64,000 nucleotides of DNA, taken from NCBI GenBank assembly GCA_021730635.1, contig JAJNNC010000002.1, positions 620,001-684,000 on the forward strand, written 5' to 3'. Of this stretch, positions 27,024-35,514 are shown piece after piece; positions within the stretch are counted from its first letter, which is position 1; every line of letters begins with the position of its first letter. The notes under the pieces are model-generated. The model was given only the letters and a program-made list of their open reading frames with translations. It was not told where the DNA came from and searched no databases. A program made the position numbers and the translations under genes. This DNA is from Catalimonadaceae bacterium JC749 (GTDB lineage: Bacteria > Bacteroidota > Bacteroidia > Cytophagales > Cyclobacteriaceae).

Positions 27024-28286
27024 ATGAAACCTGCTTCTTTAGCCTTCCTCATCCTTTTGATCCTGGGAACAGGATGCCAAAAGCCTGTGGGAACAACAGA
27101 AACCGCTGAGAATGCTCTCACTGATTCTGATTTACCCTTCCGGTGGAAACATTTCAGTTCTGCGCATGGGGATCTGGAGCCTCCCAACACTGGTCACCAG
27201 CAGACAGCCTCACTCGTCTGTGACATAGACCAGGATAGTCTCCTTGATTTTGTGATTGCTGAGCGTACGACTGCTCCGGCTGTCGTCTGGTACCGTCGTC
27301 ATGAAAGAGGGTGGACGAGGTATGTGGTAGAAGACCAGGCTTTACCCATAGAAGCTGGCTCAGCCCATTATGATATTGACGGCGATCAGGACGAGGATAT
27401 CGTTTTCGGAGGCGATGCGCAGAGCAACGAGGTTTGGTGGTGGGAGAATCCCTATCCTGCTTTTAACATTCATATTCCCTGGACGAGGCATACGATCAAA
27501 AATAGCGGGGAAACCAAACACCATGACCAGGTGTTCGGCGATGTTGATGGCGACGGTGAGGTGGAATTGGTTTTCTGGAATCAGAATGCCCGACAGCTTC
27601 TTCTGGCAGAAATTCCGGAACAGGTCAGGCAGGCTGAATCCTGGGAACTGCATGAGATTTACCGGTGGGAAGCAGAAGAAGTACCCCAGCGTGGAAAGTA
27701 TCCGGACTGGAAAAGCGCTAATGAGCATGAAGGGCTAGCCCTGGCCGATATGGACGGCAATGGCACCATGGATATTGTAGGAGGTGGTCGATGGTTTGAA
27801 CATAGGGGAAACCTGAGCTTCAACATGCATGTCATAGATGAGCGTTACGCCTTTACCCGCATACTGGCCGGGCAATTCATAGCGGGAGGGCGACCGGAAG
27901 TGGTATTGGTGGCAGGTGATGGCGTAGCCCCTATGATGTTCTACGAGTGGAGGGAAGGTCAATGGACAGGTCAAGTACTCATTGATTCTGTTTATGACGG
28001 GCATTCCGTCTCTTTGGTAGATGTCGACCAGGATGGAAACCTGGATATTTTTAATGCGGAAATGGGGTTAGGCAATAGTCCCCATCCCAAAGCCAGAATA
28101 TTGTTGGGCGACGGTGCCGGTAACTTCAGGATGACCGAAGTCCTGACTGATTATGGACTGCATGAGTCGGTGATGGCAGACCTGGATGGTGATGGACAAT
28201 TGGATATTCTGGGGAAGCCTTACAACTGGAAAACCCCACGGCTGGATATCTGGTTGCGCAGCATCAAGGCCGGCGAGGAAAGATGA
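27024..28286 (+). CDS. FG-GAP/VCBS-repeat lipoprotein
   Basis: This 420-residue lipoprotein starts at the ATG at 27024 (MKPASLAFLILLILGTGC, lipobox LGTGC); the TTG three codons earlier is not needed. The mature part has repeated calcium-loop motifs: DIDQDSLLDFVIA, DIDGDQDEDIVFGG, DVDGDGEVELVFW, DMDGNGTMDIVGGG, DVDQDGNLDIF and DLDGDGQLDILG. Six or seven blades suggest one propeller, presumably on the outer membrane or in the periplasm. It is a relative of the lipoprotein at 14855, but smaller. It may bind or process carbohydrate; there is no catalytic evidence. Confidence 0.87.
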   Translation: MKPASLAFLILLILGTGCQKPVGTTETAENALTDSDLPFRWKHFSSAHGDLEPPNTGHQQTASLVCDIDQDSLLDFVIAERTTAPAVVWYRRHERGWTRYVVEDQALPIEAGSAHYDIDGDQDEDIVFGGDAQSNEVWWWENPYPAFNIHIPWTRHTIKNSGETKHHDQVFGDVDGDGEVELVFWNQNARQLLLAEIPEQVRQAESWELHEIYRWEAEEVPQRGKYPDWKSANEHEGLALADMDGNGTMDIVGGGRWFEHRGNLSFNMHVIDERYAFTRILAGQFIAGGRPEVVLVAGDGVAPMMFYEWREGQWTGQVLIDSVYDGHSVSLVDVDQDGNLDIFNAEMGLGNSPHPKARILLGDGAGNFRMTEVLTDYGLHESVMADLDGDGQLDILGKPYNWKTPRLDIWLRSIKAGEER

Positions 28287-28311
28287 AAGCTCAAAAGACT
28301 TTGCTGCTGGC

Positions 28312-28788
28312 TTATGCTTCCTTTGTCAACTGCTCCGTCAGCCGGTGTATAAAAGCAGCCTGTGCTGCATTGATTTTTTTGAGCGCCACGGATTCTTCCA
28401 TCCAGGCAGCCTGGTCTATTTCGGCAAAACTTTGATACTGACCCGACCGTGGCGGCCACTCTATGCGAAAAGTATTACATTGAATGCCCTGTGCCGGTTG
28501 CCAGTCGCCTGCAAAAGCCCAGGCATACACTTTTTTGCCTCCCTTTTGTTTGACCTCTCCCAAAGGCAGAAAGGGAGGTTGCGGGATGATACCGGTTTCC
28601 TCCTGAAATTCACGGATGGCGGTGGCTAATAATTCTTCTTCCGGATCGGGTTCTCCTTTAGGAATAGTCCACCAGCCTGCATCTTTCTGACGAAAATAAG
28701 GGCCTCCCGGATGAACCAGAAAAAATTCATAAGCAGTAGGCTTCTTCCGGAACATCAACAGGCCAGCACTGAGAGTGTGTTTTCCCAT
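28312..28788 (-). CDS. Nudix hydrolase
   Basis: This 158-residue cytoplasmic protein has a perfect Nudix box G-x5-E-x7-R-E-U-x-E-E-x-G-U at residues 45-67 (G45, E51, R59, E60, E63, E64, G66). N-terminal SAGLLMFRKK and WWTIPKGEP are typical of the MutT-like or diadenosine-polyphosphate-type hydrolases. The usual role is removal of nucleoside diphosphate derivatives such as damaged NTPs or Ap4A; the substrate is not determined. It starts 3 nt after the phosphotriesterase-family gene, so both are probably co-translated. It is convergent with the VCBS lipoprotein. Confidence 0.93.
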   Translation of the reverse strand: MGKHTLSAGLLMFRKKPTAYEFFLVHPGGPYFRQKDAGWWTIPKGEPDPEEELLATAIREFQEETGIIPQPPFLPLGEVKQKGGKKVYAWAFAGDWQPAQGIQCNTFRIEWPPRSGQYQSFAEIDQAAWMEESVALKKINAAQAAFIHRLTEQLTKEA

Positions 28789-28791
28789 AGG

Positions 28792-29832
28792 CTATGCTTT
28801 TCTCACCCGGATCGTGAAGGCTTCGGCCGGATTCCGTACCAGCAGCTGTTCTATATTCCGTTCCTGGAAACCCAGTTTTTTCAGGGCCGGCACCAGTTGC
28901 TGAAAGATGACAGCATGCGATCGGTATGAGCCCCCTTCCGGTTCTCCCACATGGTACCATCCTGCATCGCAGGAAACCAACACCTTTTCCAGCAGCCCTG
29001 CTTCCTGTATGGCTTTGACCTGCCGGGCTGCCTCTTCGTAGTTTTCCATACTGATGCCATCAATTTCCACCCAGGTGCCCTGTTGAGCCGCTTTTATATG
29101 ATTGTCAGTCCCTTTCTCCTGAGCATGCACCCAGATGAAAGCACTAGGATGCACCCCTGCCTGCCGGATGATTTCCAACTCTTCAAAAGCGGCAGGAGCG
29201 TCGCCGGTATGGGCAGCGATAGTCAGCCCTGTTTCCAGGTGTGTGAGGGCAGCGGCGGCTACAATTTTGCGGTCGTATTCAGGAAGAGGATGGTTATTCA
29301 CACCAATTTTGATGAATCCCGGTCTGATACTGCTCCCATCAATGCCATCCCGGTATTCCTGAATCCAGTGCTCAGCAATCTGTTCGGGTGTTTCAGTGTG
29401 CACGTTTTCCGGTAAAAACATACCATCCCTGGCGCCGTAGTAACCGGTATTGGTAAGAATTTGTAATTGGGAGGCTTTTGCCAGTCTTTGCAAGAGCCGG
29501 ACATCGCGGCCCAGAAAATTAGGAGTGCATTCTACGAACGTTCTGCATCCCAGTTTTCTGACCTCTTCCAGATAAGGCAGCACTTTTTGAAAAACCTGAT
29601 CCGCATTATATCGACGGGGGTCTACCTGATCGGCCCCAATAAAATCTACCAACACATGCTCATGGGAAAGCGTCATGCCCAACCTGTCCGGAGAAACAGG
29701 GCCATCGACCGTGAGAATCTGAGGCTCACTTTGAGCGGAGACCAGCGAAAACGGGACAACACTAAAAGCCAGTGTGCTTCCGGCTATTTTTAAAAAGGAA
29801 CGGCGTTTTAGGTTTGTAGAGAAAGTAGACAT
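28792..29832 (-). CDS. Tat-exported phosphotriesterase-family amidohydrolase
   Basis: This 346-residue protein has a twin-arginine leader (KRRSFLKIAGSTLAFSV). The PTE-type TIM barrel follows, with metal ligands H57 and H59 (LSHEHVLVD), the bridging-lysine candidate in RPGFIKIGVNN, a histidine in AAHTGDAP, a further histidine in FIWVHAQEKG and the C-terminal aspartate in SCDAGWYHVGEP. Known members are phosphotriesterase-related proteins, lactonases and sulfopropanediol-type hydrolases. Lactonase activity is plausible near sugar-acid enzymes (inference). The downstream gene is the Nudix hydrolase. Confidence 0.91.
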   Translation of the reverse strand: MSTFSTNLKRRSFLKIAGSTLAFSVVPFSLVSAQSEPQILTVDGPVSPDRLGMTLSHEHVLVDFIGADQVDPRRYNADQVFQKVLPYLEEVRKLGCRTFVECTPNFLGRDVRLLQRLAKASQLQILTNTGYYGARDGMFLPENVHTETPEQIAEHWIQEYRDGIDGSSIRPGFIKIGVNNHPLPEYDRKIVAAAALTHLETGLTIAAHTGDAPAAFEELEIIRQAGVHPSAFIWVHAQEKGTDNHIKAAQQGTWVEIDGISMENYEEAARQVKAIQEAGLLEKVLVSCDAGWYHVGEPEGGSYRSHAVIFQQLVPALKKLGFQERNIEQLLVRNPAEAFTIRVRKA

Positions 29833-30060
29833 ATGAAAAATTAGAATGCTTTAGCAGTAATCTACATTTTTAGCGTTAGAATACCAACGGATGCTACGCT
29901 TTCAAGGCGGGAAACCTGTTGGTCAATACATGATCGTTGGTGTGGGGGAAGTGCATAGGGTAGGGTCAAAAAGTAGCAAGAGAAGTAGTAGCAGGCTTTT
30001 TTGTGAGTCTATAGGTTTATAGTATCTTGTTCTTTTGAAACCGGTTAAGATTATTGTCCA

Positions 30061-30306
30061 TTGGATACACAGGCGCTGCCATTCTACACGTTGACGCAAC
30101 TAGCTTTAAGAAACGGTCAGGACCGTAAGGAAATCTGGTGTGCTTATCAGGGTGTTATTTATGATCTCAGCACTTCACGCTTATGGCATAAGGGCGTGCA
30201 CTACGAACACTGGGCAGGGCAGGACCTGACCGATGAACTGGTGGATGCGCCGCATACCGCAGCGGTTTTTGAACGATTTCAGGCCATTGGACAGTTAAAG
30301 AAATAA
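30061..30306 (+). CDS. Cytochrome b5-like heme/steroid-binding domain protein
   Basis: This 81-residue single-domain protein starts at TTG (30061), as no ATG is available. The sequence matches the small predicted heme/steroid-binding family: FYTLTQLALRNGQDRKEIW, AYQGVIYDLSTSRLWHKG and HYEHWAGQDLTDEL, ending FERFQAIGQL. Candidate ligand histidines are those in HYEHWAG and in APHTAAVF; the classical HPGG is absent. It has no signal peptide, so it is cytoplasmic or membrane-peripheral. It lies 4 nt before the DUF4230 gene and is probably in one operon with it. Electron carrier or ligand binder is uncertain. Confidence 0.86.
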   Translation: MDTQALPFYTLTQLALRNGQDRKEIWCAYQGVIYDLSTSRLWHKGVHYEHWAGQDLTDELVDAPHTAAVFERFQAIGQLKK

Positions 30307-30310
30307 AAAC

Positions 30311-30946
30311 ATGCGTAGACTTAAGCGTTATTTTCCCTGGCTCCTGGTGGTGATTATGGGTTGGTATTTGTGGAGTCACCGGCACAGTATCAGTCAGGAA
30401 GAGGATGCGATGAATCAGCCGGTAGCTCACCGCAATACGGTGATATTGGGTCAGATTGAGGCTTTAGGCAAATTAGAATTAGTGAAATATAATTTCCAGG
30501 AGGTGACAGAGGTTCAGGAAATGGGTAAAGAATATTTTAAGATTTTTAAAGTGGAGCCGGATGCTAAAGCCATTCTCATTACCCAGGGAGAGGCGGTTGG
30601 GTGCATAGATCTGACCAGAATGAAGATACAGGATGTATCGGTTACAGAAGATACCCTGTATATTAAACTACCGGAGCCTGAAATCTGCTATTATAAATTG
30701 AATTTGGAAAAAACACGGTTGTATTCAGTAGAAACGGGCTTTTTTACAGACCGGGATAAGTTTATAGAGAGAGCCTATCAGCAGGCAGAACAGGATATCA
30801 AGCAAGCTGCCCTGAATACTGGCATACTGGAGCAGACAAAAGATAATGCCCGTATGATACTAAAGCCGATGTTAGAAGAAATGACAGGAAAAACCGTGAT
30901 TATCAGGGAAGAGATTCCTCCTGTTCAGCTCAACCGGTCAAGCTGA
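30311..30946 (+). CDS. DUF4230 membrane-anchored protein
   Basis: This 211-residue protein has a single N-terminal transmembrane anchor (RYFPWLLVVIMGWYLW) preceded by basic residues, so the body faces the periplasm. The DUF4230 region (about 40-195) includes IEALGKLELVKYNFQEVTEV, DAKAILITQGEAVGCIDLTR and YIKLPEPEICYYKLNLE, then a helical tail (RAYQQAEQDIKQAA). The function of DUF4230 is unknown. It forms an operon with the b5-like protein 4 nt upstream; that pairing may point to a membrane-linked redox role (inference). Confidence 0.87.
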   Translation: MRRLKRYFPWLLVVIMGWYLWSHRHSISQEEDAMNQPVAHRNTVILGQIEALGKLELVKYNFQEVTEVQEMGKEYFKIFKVEPDAKAILITQGEAVGCIDLTRMKIQDVSVTEDTLYIKLPEPEICYYKLNLEKTRLYSVETGFFTDRDKFIERAYQQAEQDIKQAALNTGILEQTKDNARMILKPMLEEMTGKTVIIREEIPPVQLNRSS

Positions 30947-31063
30947 AGACAAAAGGGAAAGAGTGTTTGTTAGAATTAGAAAGAGAAGAACCAGATGCCA
31001 GATGGAGGCGTACATAGCGCAAATCTCTGCATCGGGCATCCAGTACCCGGTCAACAGGGGAGG

Positions 31064-31483
31064 TTACCCCATGACTTCTTCCATCATTTTAAAAAAATCC
31101 TTTTTATATTTTCTGAATTCGGAAGCAAAGGCACTCAGGTGATTGTTCAGGCCTCCGAATTTTTGCTGATACTCATCAAAATTAAATTCTCCTTTTTCTT
31201 CTATGTGCTTATTTAAATATTTGGAACACCTTCTGGTTTGTTGTCTGAACTGATCCAATAATTCTCCATTATAATATATGATCAGGTTTTGGAAGTGCCC
31301 TAATCTTTGTTTTTGACTGACAGTTTCAAATTTGGAAACATAGTGGTCTAATAACTTCTGAAAAAAATTAAGCTCCTGTTTCCAAAGAGCTACTTCTAAT
31401 TGCCATTCCAGGCTGTTCTGATACAAATTTTCCAGGCTTTGCTCCAGCATGAGTGTGCGGGAGTCCATCATTTGATTTTCCAT
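31064..31483 (-). CDS. Small all-helical protein of unknown function
   Basis: This 139-residue protein has no signal peptide and no known domain. The whole chain is predicted helical, rich in Q, L, E and aromatics (LEWQLEVALWKQELNFFQKL, QFRQQTRRCSKYLNKHIEEK), resembling a four-helix bundle or coiled coil. The gene is isolated, convergent with the DUF4230 gene on its left and 268 nt from the S9 peptidase gene. Single ATG start and steady composition support a real gene. Function is unknown. Confidence 0.65.
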   Translation of the reverse strand: MENQMMDSRTLMLEQSLENLYQNSLEWQLEVALWKQELNFFQKLLDHYVSKFETVSQKQRLGHFQNLIIYYNGELLDQFRQQTRRCSKYLNKHIEEKGEFNFDEYQQKFGGLNNHLSAFASEFRKYKKDFFKMMEEVMG

Positions 31484-31751
31484 AGAAGTGTAAATTTAGA
31501 ATTGATAAAAATATAAGACGATATGATTGGTAAGAGGCTCAATCTCATGATTGGCAATTGGTTAGGCTTATGATAAATATAAAAGGAATGAGTAAATGAA
31601 GAAAGAAATTTTCAAATTATATTGTTGGTCCTCTCATAGGAACCAGTAAAAAAGTCTTTTGTTTGTATCTCTCTGTGCTGCGGGTATAGTTTACAGTTTA
31701 GTGTTTTTAGTGCTGAGTTTTAAGTTTACTGTCTGCTATTCCTGCATGCTA
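31484..31751. other. Intergenic region with heptamer repeat
   Basis: This 268-nt AT-rich spacer lies between the helical protein gene and the end of the S9 peptidase gene. It contains six consecutive degenerate heptamers (31689-31730) described separately. No gene is seen. Confidence 0.5.
31689..31730. repeat. Degenerate heptamer tandem repeat, 6 units (GTTYTRA-like)
   Basis: The units in exact 7-nt register are GTTTACA, GTTTAGT, GTTTTTA, GTGCTGA, GTTTTAA and GTTTACT. The block ends 22 nt from the stop codon of the S9 peptidase gene. It is related in sequence and period to the block at 35326-35360. Confidence 0.7.
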
Positions 31752-33863
31752 TCATTCATTTTCCACCGTGACGGCTAAATCCGGCATATCGACGTCCTCT
31801 GCCCATATATGCTTGGCAAACCACTGCCAGTTGTGCCAGATAGCAGCTAATCTTTCTTTAGGCTTGTCAATCCCATGCCCGAACCCCTTGTAGACAATCA
31901 GCTTGGTATCCACCCCCACATCCCGTAAGCCCTGATAGAGCTCGTATGCATTCGGAATGGGCACTCTTTTATCTTCTTCGCCATGTTGGATCAGGGTAGG
32001 GGTGTTGGCTTGGGTGATATTGGTCATAGGAGAGGTTTTGGCATAAATGTCCGGATCGCTCCAGGGTGTGGCCTGCAAATATTGACGGGTAAAGGGATGA
32101 ATGTCCGTATTAACGTAATAGGTGACCCAGTTAGAAATACCAGCTCCTACCGAGATGGCTTTAAAACGGTGGGTATGGGTCGTTAGAAAGGCAGCAATAT
32201 ACCCCCCCTGACTCCATCCCATAGCCCCCAGGCGGGTGGAGTCTACTATGCCCTGATCTATGAGATGATCTACTCCGGACAGTATATCCCAGGCATCTCC
32301 TACTCCCAGGTTTCTGACATTTTTAGAGCGGAAGTCTTCTCCGTAACCGGCAGAGCCGCGGTAATTGGGTCTGAGGACTAATACGCCCTTGTTTACCCAC
32401 TGATTGACGGGATATACATAAGATAAAACCGGTGTAGGAGTATCTACCCCGGTAGGCCCGCCGTGAATAACCACCAGCAACGGATATTTTTTGTTGGGAT
32501 CATAGTCGTCGGGTTTATGCAATACGCCTTCAATAGGCAGGCCATCCTGGCTTTTCCACTGAATGACTTCGCTACTACCCAGTCGCCAGTCTTCTATTTG
32601 CCGTGTCATGTTAGAGATGGCGATCGGATTGAGTTCCTGGGTGCTGGTTGTGTAAATTTCTGTCAGCGTTGCCGGTTTACGGCCCAGCAAGGCCAGTTGT
32701 CTGCCATCGTGGGAGAAGCTGAGCGAATAAATATTTTCTGGATTTCTTAAAATGGCTTTGGATTTACCAGAGCTTGGATTGATACTGTACATAAATGACT
32801 TGGTATGTTCCAGGGCAATGGCATACATCCCAGCCGGGGTCCATTTCAAATCCATAATGTTTTCATCCACATCTTTCGCCAGGGGAATGGGCTCTCCGCT
32901 ACCATCCGCTGCCATTTTAAACACCTTCCGGTTTTTGTAGAAATTAGCCAGGGTGTCTCCAGCATCTGAACCATAGGCGATCCACTTACCATCGGGCGAC
33001 CACACCGGGTTACCATCATAGCCGGCTCCTTCTACCAAAGACGTAATTTTTTTGTTCTCCAGATGAATAAGCGCAATATCAGCCGACATAAAAGAGGTCA
33101 GATCGGGGGTATCTTGGCGCTGGAAGGCTATTTTGCTGCCATCGGGTGACCAGGCAAAACTGTTGACAGTGAAGTCTTTTCCCTTTGTCAGACGTTCCGG
33201 TGTGGGCAGATGGATACAGTTATTTTCACTTTCAGCGGCTAAGCTGTCTTCCTGATAACACGGTGATTCTTCCGGTCGAGGCCACATATCAGGCTGCACT
33301 TTCACTACCCACAAATGAGACTGATAGTATTCCTGGTCTTCTACAGCATAGTTGCCATATTTGTCTTTTCTCTTTTTTTCTTCTTTCTGGTTTCTGTCTT
33401 CTTTGGTAAAGGCAATGCGCAGGTCCACGGGTGACCAGGCGAAACTAGCCACGCCTTCTTCCTCATTGGTCATTTGTTGTGCTTCCCCGCCATTGGCTCT
33501 GATAACATAAATCTGTTTTTTATCTCCTCGGTCAGCTAAAAAGGCAATCCATGTATTATTAAATGACCATTGAGGCGAAGAACTGCTGCCGTCCTTGGTA
33601 TTAGTAAGCTGAAACGGGGATTCCGAGCCGTTGTATAGCCATATTTCATCGTCGTAGCGGTTGTTTTTCCAGTCGGTGCTGCGAACGGTAAAGGCTGTCT
33701 TTTTTCCATCGGGGGAAATTTGCGGATCCGAAGCACTACGCAAAGACAATACTTCTTCAAAACTGGGGGTAGGCTTTTTATGTTGTGCCAGGCATAGTGT
33801 GCCAAAAGACAATAAAAAAACAGAAAATAAGCCGTTAAAAATGGTATATCTCATAAAGAGCAT
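31752..33863 (-). CDS. Secreted S9-family prolyl oligopeptidase-type peptidase
   Basis: This 703-residue protein has a signal peptide (about residues 1-27; a second ATG at 33854 would remove three residues). The N-terminal half is a TolB/WD40-like propeller with repeated blades (DPQISPDGKKTAFTV, FAWSPDGSKIAFQRQD, NPVWSPDGKWIAYGSD). The C-terminal alpha/beta hydrolase carries the triad S551 (GWSQGGY), D631 (GEEDKRVP) and H663 (GFGHG). It would cleave oligopeptides or dipeptides in the periplasm. Several other secreted peptidases follow within 16 kb, which suggests a proteolytic lifestyle. Family is certain, specificity is not. Confidence 0.95.
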   Translation of the reverse strand: MLFMRYTIFNGLFSVFLLSFGTLCLAQHKKPTPSFEEVLSLRSASDPQISPDGKKTAFTVRSTDWKNNRYDDEIWLYNGSESPFQLTNTKDGSSSSPQWSFNNTWIAFLADRGDKKQIYVIRANGGEAQQMTNEEEGVASFAWSPVDLRIAFTKEDRNQKEEKKRKDKYGNYAVEDQEYYQSHLWVVKVQPDMWPRPEESPCYQEDSLAAESENNCIHLPTPERLTKGKDFTVNSFAWSPDGSKIAFQRQDTPDLTSFMSADIALIHLENKKITSLVEGAGYDGNPVWSPDGKWIAYGSDAGDTLANFYKNRKVFKMAADGSGEPIPLAKDVDENIMDLKWTPAGMYAIALEHTKSFMYSINPSSGKSKAILRNPENIYSLSFSHDGRQLALLGRKPATLTEIYTTSTQELNPIAISNMTRQIEDWRLGSSEVIQWKSQDGLPIEGVLHKPDDYDPNKKYPLLVVIHGGPTGVDTPTPVLSYVYPVNQWVNKGVLVLRPNYRGSAGYGEDFRSKNVRNLGVGDAWDILSGVDHLIDQGIVDSTRLGAMGWSQGGYIAAFLTTHTHRFKAISVGAGISNWVTYYVNTDIHPFTRQYLQATPWSDPDIYAKTSPMTNITQANTPTLIQHGEEDKRVPIPNAYELYQGLRDVGVDTKLIVYKGFGHGIDKPKERLAAIWHNWQWFAKHIWAEDVDMPDLAVTVENE

Positions 33864-34059
33864 CTGTTTATGAAAAAAAGATCAGATGTAATCTATATTA
33901 TACGCTCCAAACTTAAAAAGTATTCACACATTATTTTGTTTCAATAAATGATCTCTTCCATAAGAATTTTTATCAGCACCCAGGAAGGGCAATGCCTTTC
34001 TTAAAAAGCGCCTGAAACATTGTTCAAGGAATCAGACAGGAAACGGGACCTGAAAGTGA

Positions 34060-35223
34060 TCAGATATAACCCCTGTAATACTGATAAATCCGGTTGGTAA
34101 GCTGGTCATAAATGGGTTTGGTGAATTCAACAAACAGGTCCTGGGGAGGAGGCGGTACGGAAGCTCTTTTACCACACAAATGGAGTTGTTCTCCTGTGAG
34201 AGCACGTTTATCACCCTGGTAGGTGGCCCATTCATCTACCCAGGTAAATTGACCTTCCATCTCATCATTTAGCAAGACACCATGATTTTGTCCATCGAGT
34301 ACGATCATACTGAGTATGCCTCCGGAGATGACCTGAATATGATGGGTCGTCAGCTTGGCTGAAACTTCACCGTAGACAGGTTTCTTGGTGCCGTCCTCCA
34401 TGGTAATTTCTCCCACTTTTACACTGTCTTTGGTAATATTCTCTGTGTGCCGGGAAGTATTGGTTTGTCCTACGGTAAAATCTTCAAAGCGAAGTTCCAG
34501 AATCTGGTCAGGAACATCAATACCCCATTTATTAGCCTCATGGGGTGTATAAAAGGCGATGAAGCTGTTTTGTCCATACTTGTTCTTCAGGTGTTGGGTG
34601 ACCTGATTATAGAAAAAATCGCCGCTCACTTTGTAGAAACGGGAAGGAACAGGCACCGGATCTATCACTACTTTGAGTGTGGCTTTATCTTTGGCTTCTC
34701 TCATCTTCTTTTCCACATCCTGATAACCCGCTACATACTGATCGGCTCTTTGAAAATAATAGTAAGCTTCACGAGCCCCTTCCCGGGTGTTGTCGGACAA
34801 GGCGTGGTCACCAGCTTTATACTGTTCCTGGGCGGCTTTTCCTTTTACCTGGGCATACTGTTCGTAAAACGACTTAGGGTTACTCACGATCTGCCGCGCT
34901 TTGGGAGTAGACTGAATGGCTTCATACATGGTATTCAATGACTGATAAGCGTCTGCCGTAAGACTCCACTGCCATTGATCTTTGGTAACTTTAGCTTTAT
35001 GGATCTGTTCTTTAAAGTGTTGAACGGCCAAAGGATATGCCATTCGTAAGGCCTTCTGGGTCTTGTCATGCCCCGGATTTTTCTTCAGTTTGTCGGTAGC
35101 CGTCAGGACAGCTTCGTAATAAGCACCTTGTTTTAATAATTTTTTGCTGGAAGTGCAACCAAAGCCTATCATCAATAGGGTTGAAAGGCACATGCAGGCA
35201 TATAGAGGCTTCATTTTGTTCAT
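34060..35223 (-). CDS. Conserved lipoprotein of unknown function with TPR-like N-terminal helices
   Basis: This is a 387-residue lipoprotein (signal to IGFGC, Cys23). Residues 30-190 are helical with repeat character (GAYYEAVLTATDKLKKNPGH, EGAREAYYYFQRADQYVAGY). Residues 195-360 are beta-rich and unrecognised (VVIDPVPVPSRFYKVSGDFF, ILELRFEDFTVGQTNTSRH). No enzyme motifs are seen. It is 196 nt upstream of the S9 peptidase gene on the same strand. A structural or envelope role is likely, but only by location. Confidence 0.75.
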   Translation of the reverse strand: MNKMKPLYACMCLSTLLMIGFGCTSSKKLLKQGAYYEAVLTATDKLKKNPGHDKTQKALRMAYPLAVQHFKEQIHKAKVTKDQWQWSLTADAYQSLNTMYEAIQSTPKARQIVSNPKSFYEQYAQVKGKAAQEQYKAGDHALSDNTREGAREAYYYFQRADQYVAGYQDVEKKMREAKDKATLKVVIDPVPVPSRFYKVSGDFFYNQVTQHLKNKYGQNSFIAFYTPHEANKWGIDVPDQILELRFEDFTVGQTNTSRHTENITKDSVKVGEITMEDGTKKPVYGEVSAKLTTHHIQVISGGILSMIVLDGQNHGVLLNDEMEGQFTWVDEWATYQGDKRALTGEQLHLCGKRASVPPPPQDLFVEFTKPIYDQLTNRIYQYYRGYI

Positions 35224-35514
35224 GGTAGTAGTACGCTGTTCTTATTTATCTATGCTAAAAACGAGCCAATATTTATTTCGTTGTTTCTAATAAAACAGTA
35301 AAGGAAGAAAGGTTTTGAATTAATAGTTCTGAGTTCTAAGTTCTTGGTTCTAAGTTCTGATTTCTATGATCTCTGTTCTGAGTTTTTAGATGAGGGTTTA
35401 CAGTTTTGAATTGAGAGTTTTGTGTTAAGATAAAAGTATCAATCAGTTCCTCAATCCTTCAGTCCTTCAGAAATTCACTCACTCATTTCCTTATTCTATC
35501 ATTCAAGAAACTCC
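35224..35514. other. Intergenic region with heptamer and CT-rich low-complexity repeats
   Basis: The 291 nt hold the regular heptamer block (35326-35360), a degenerate continuation to about 35427 (GTTCTGA, GTTTTTA, GTTTTGA), then a low-complexity stretch of TCCTTCAG and TCACTCA-like words to the end of the aminotransferase gene. No gene is seen. Confidence 0.55.
35326..35360. repeat. Heptamer tandem repeat, 5 units (GTTCTRA)
   Basis: Five units in exact 7-nt register: GTTCTGA, GTTCTAA, GTTCTTG, GTTCTAA, GTTCTGA. Only positions 6 and 7 vary. A degenerate tail continues to about 35427. It shares period and consensus with the block at 31689-31730. Confidence 0.85.

Noticed and set aside
35440-35514. 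CT-rich words TCCTTCAG/TCACTCA as a CRISPR-like or direct-repeat array
   Set aside because: Irregular spacing, words under 10 nt, no spacers of constant length; simple low-complexity sequence.
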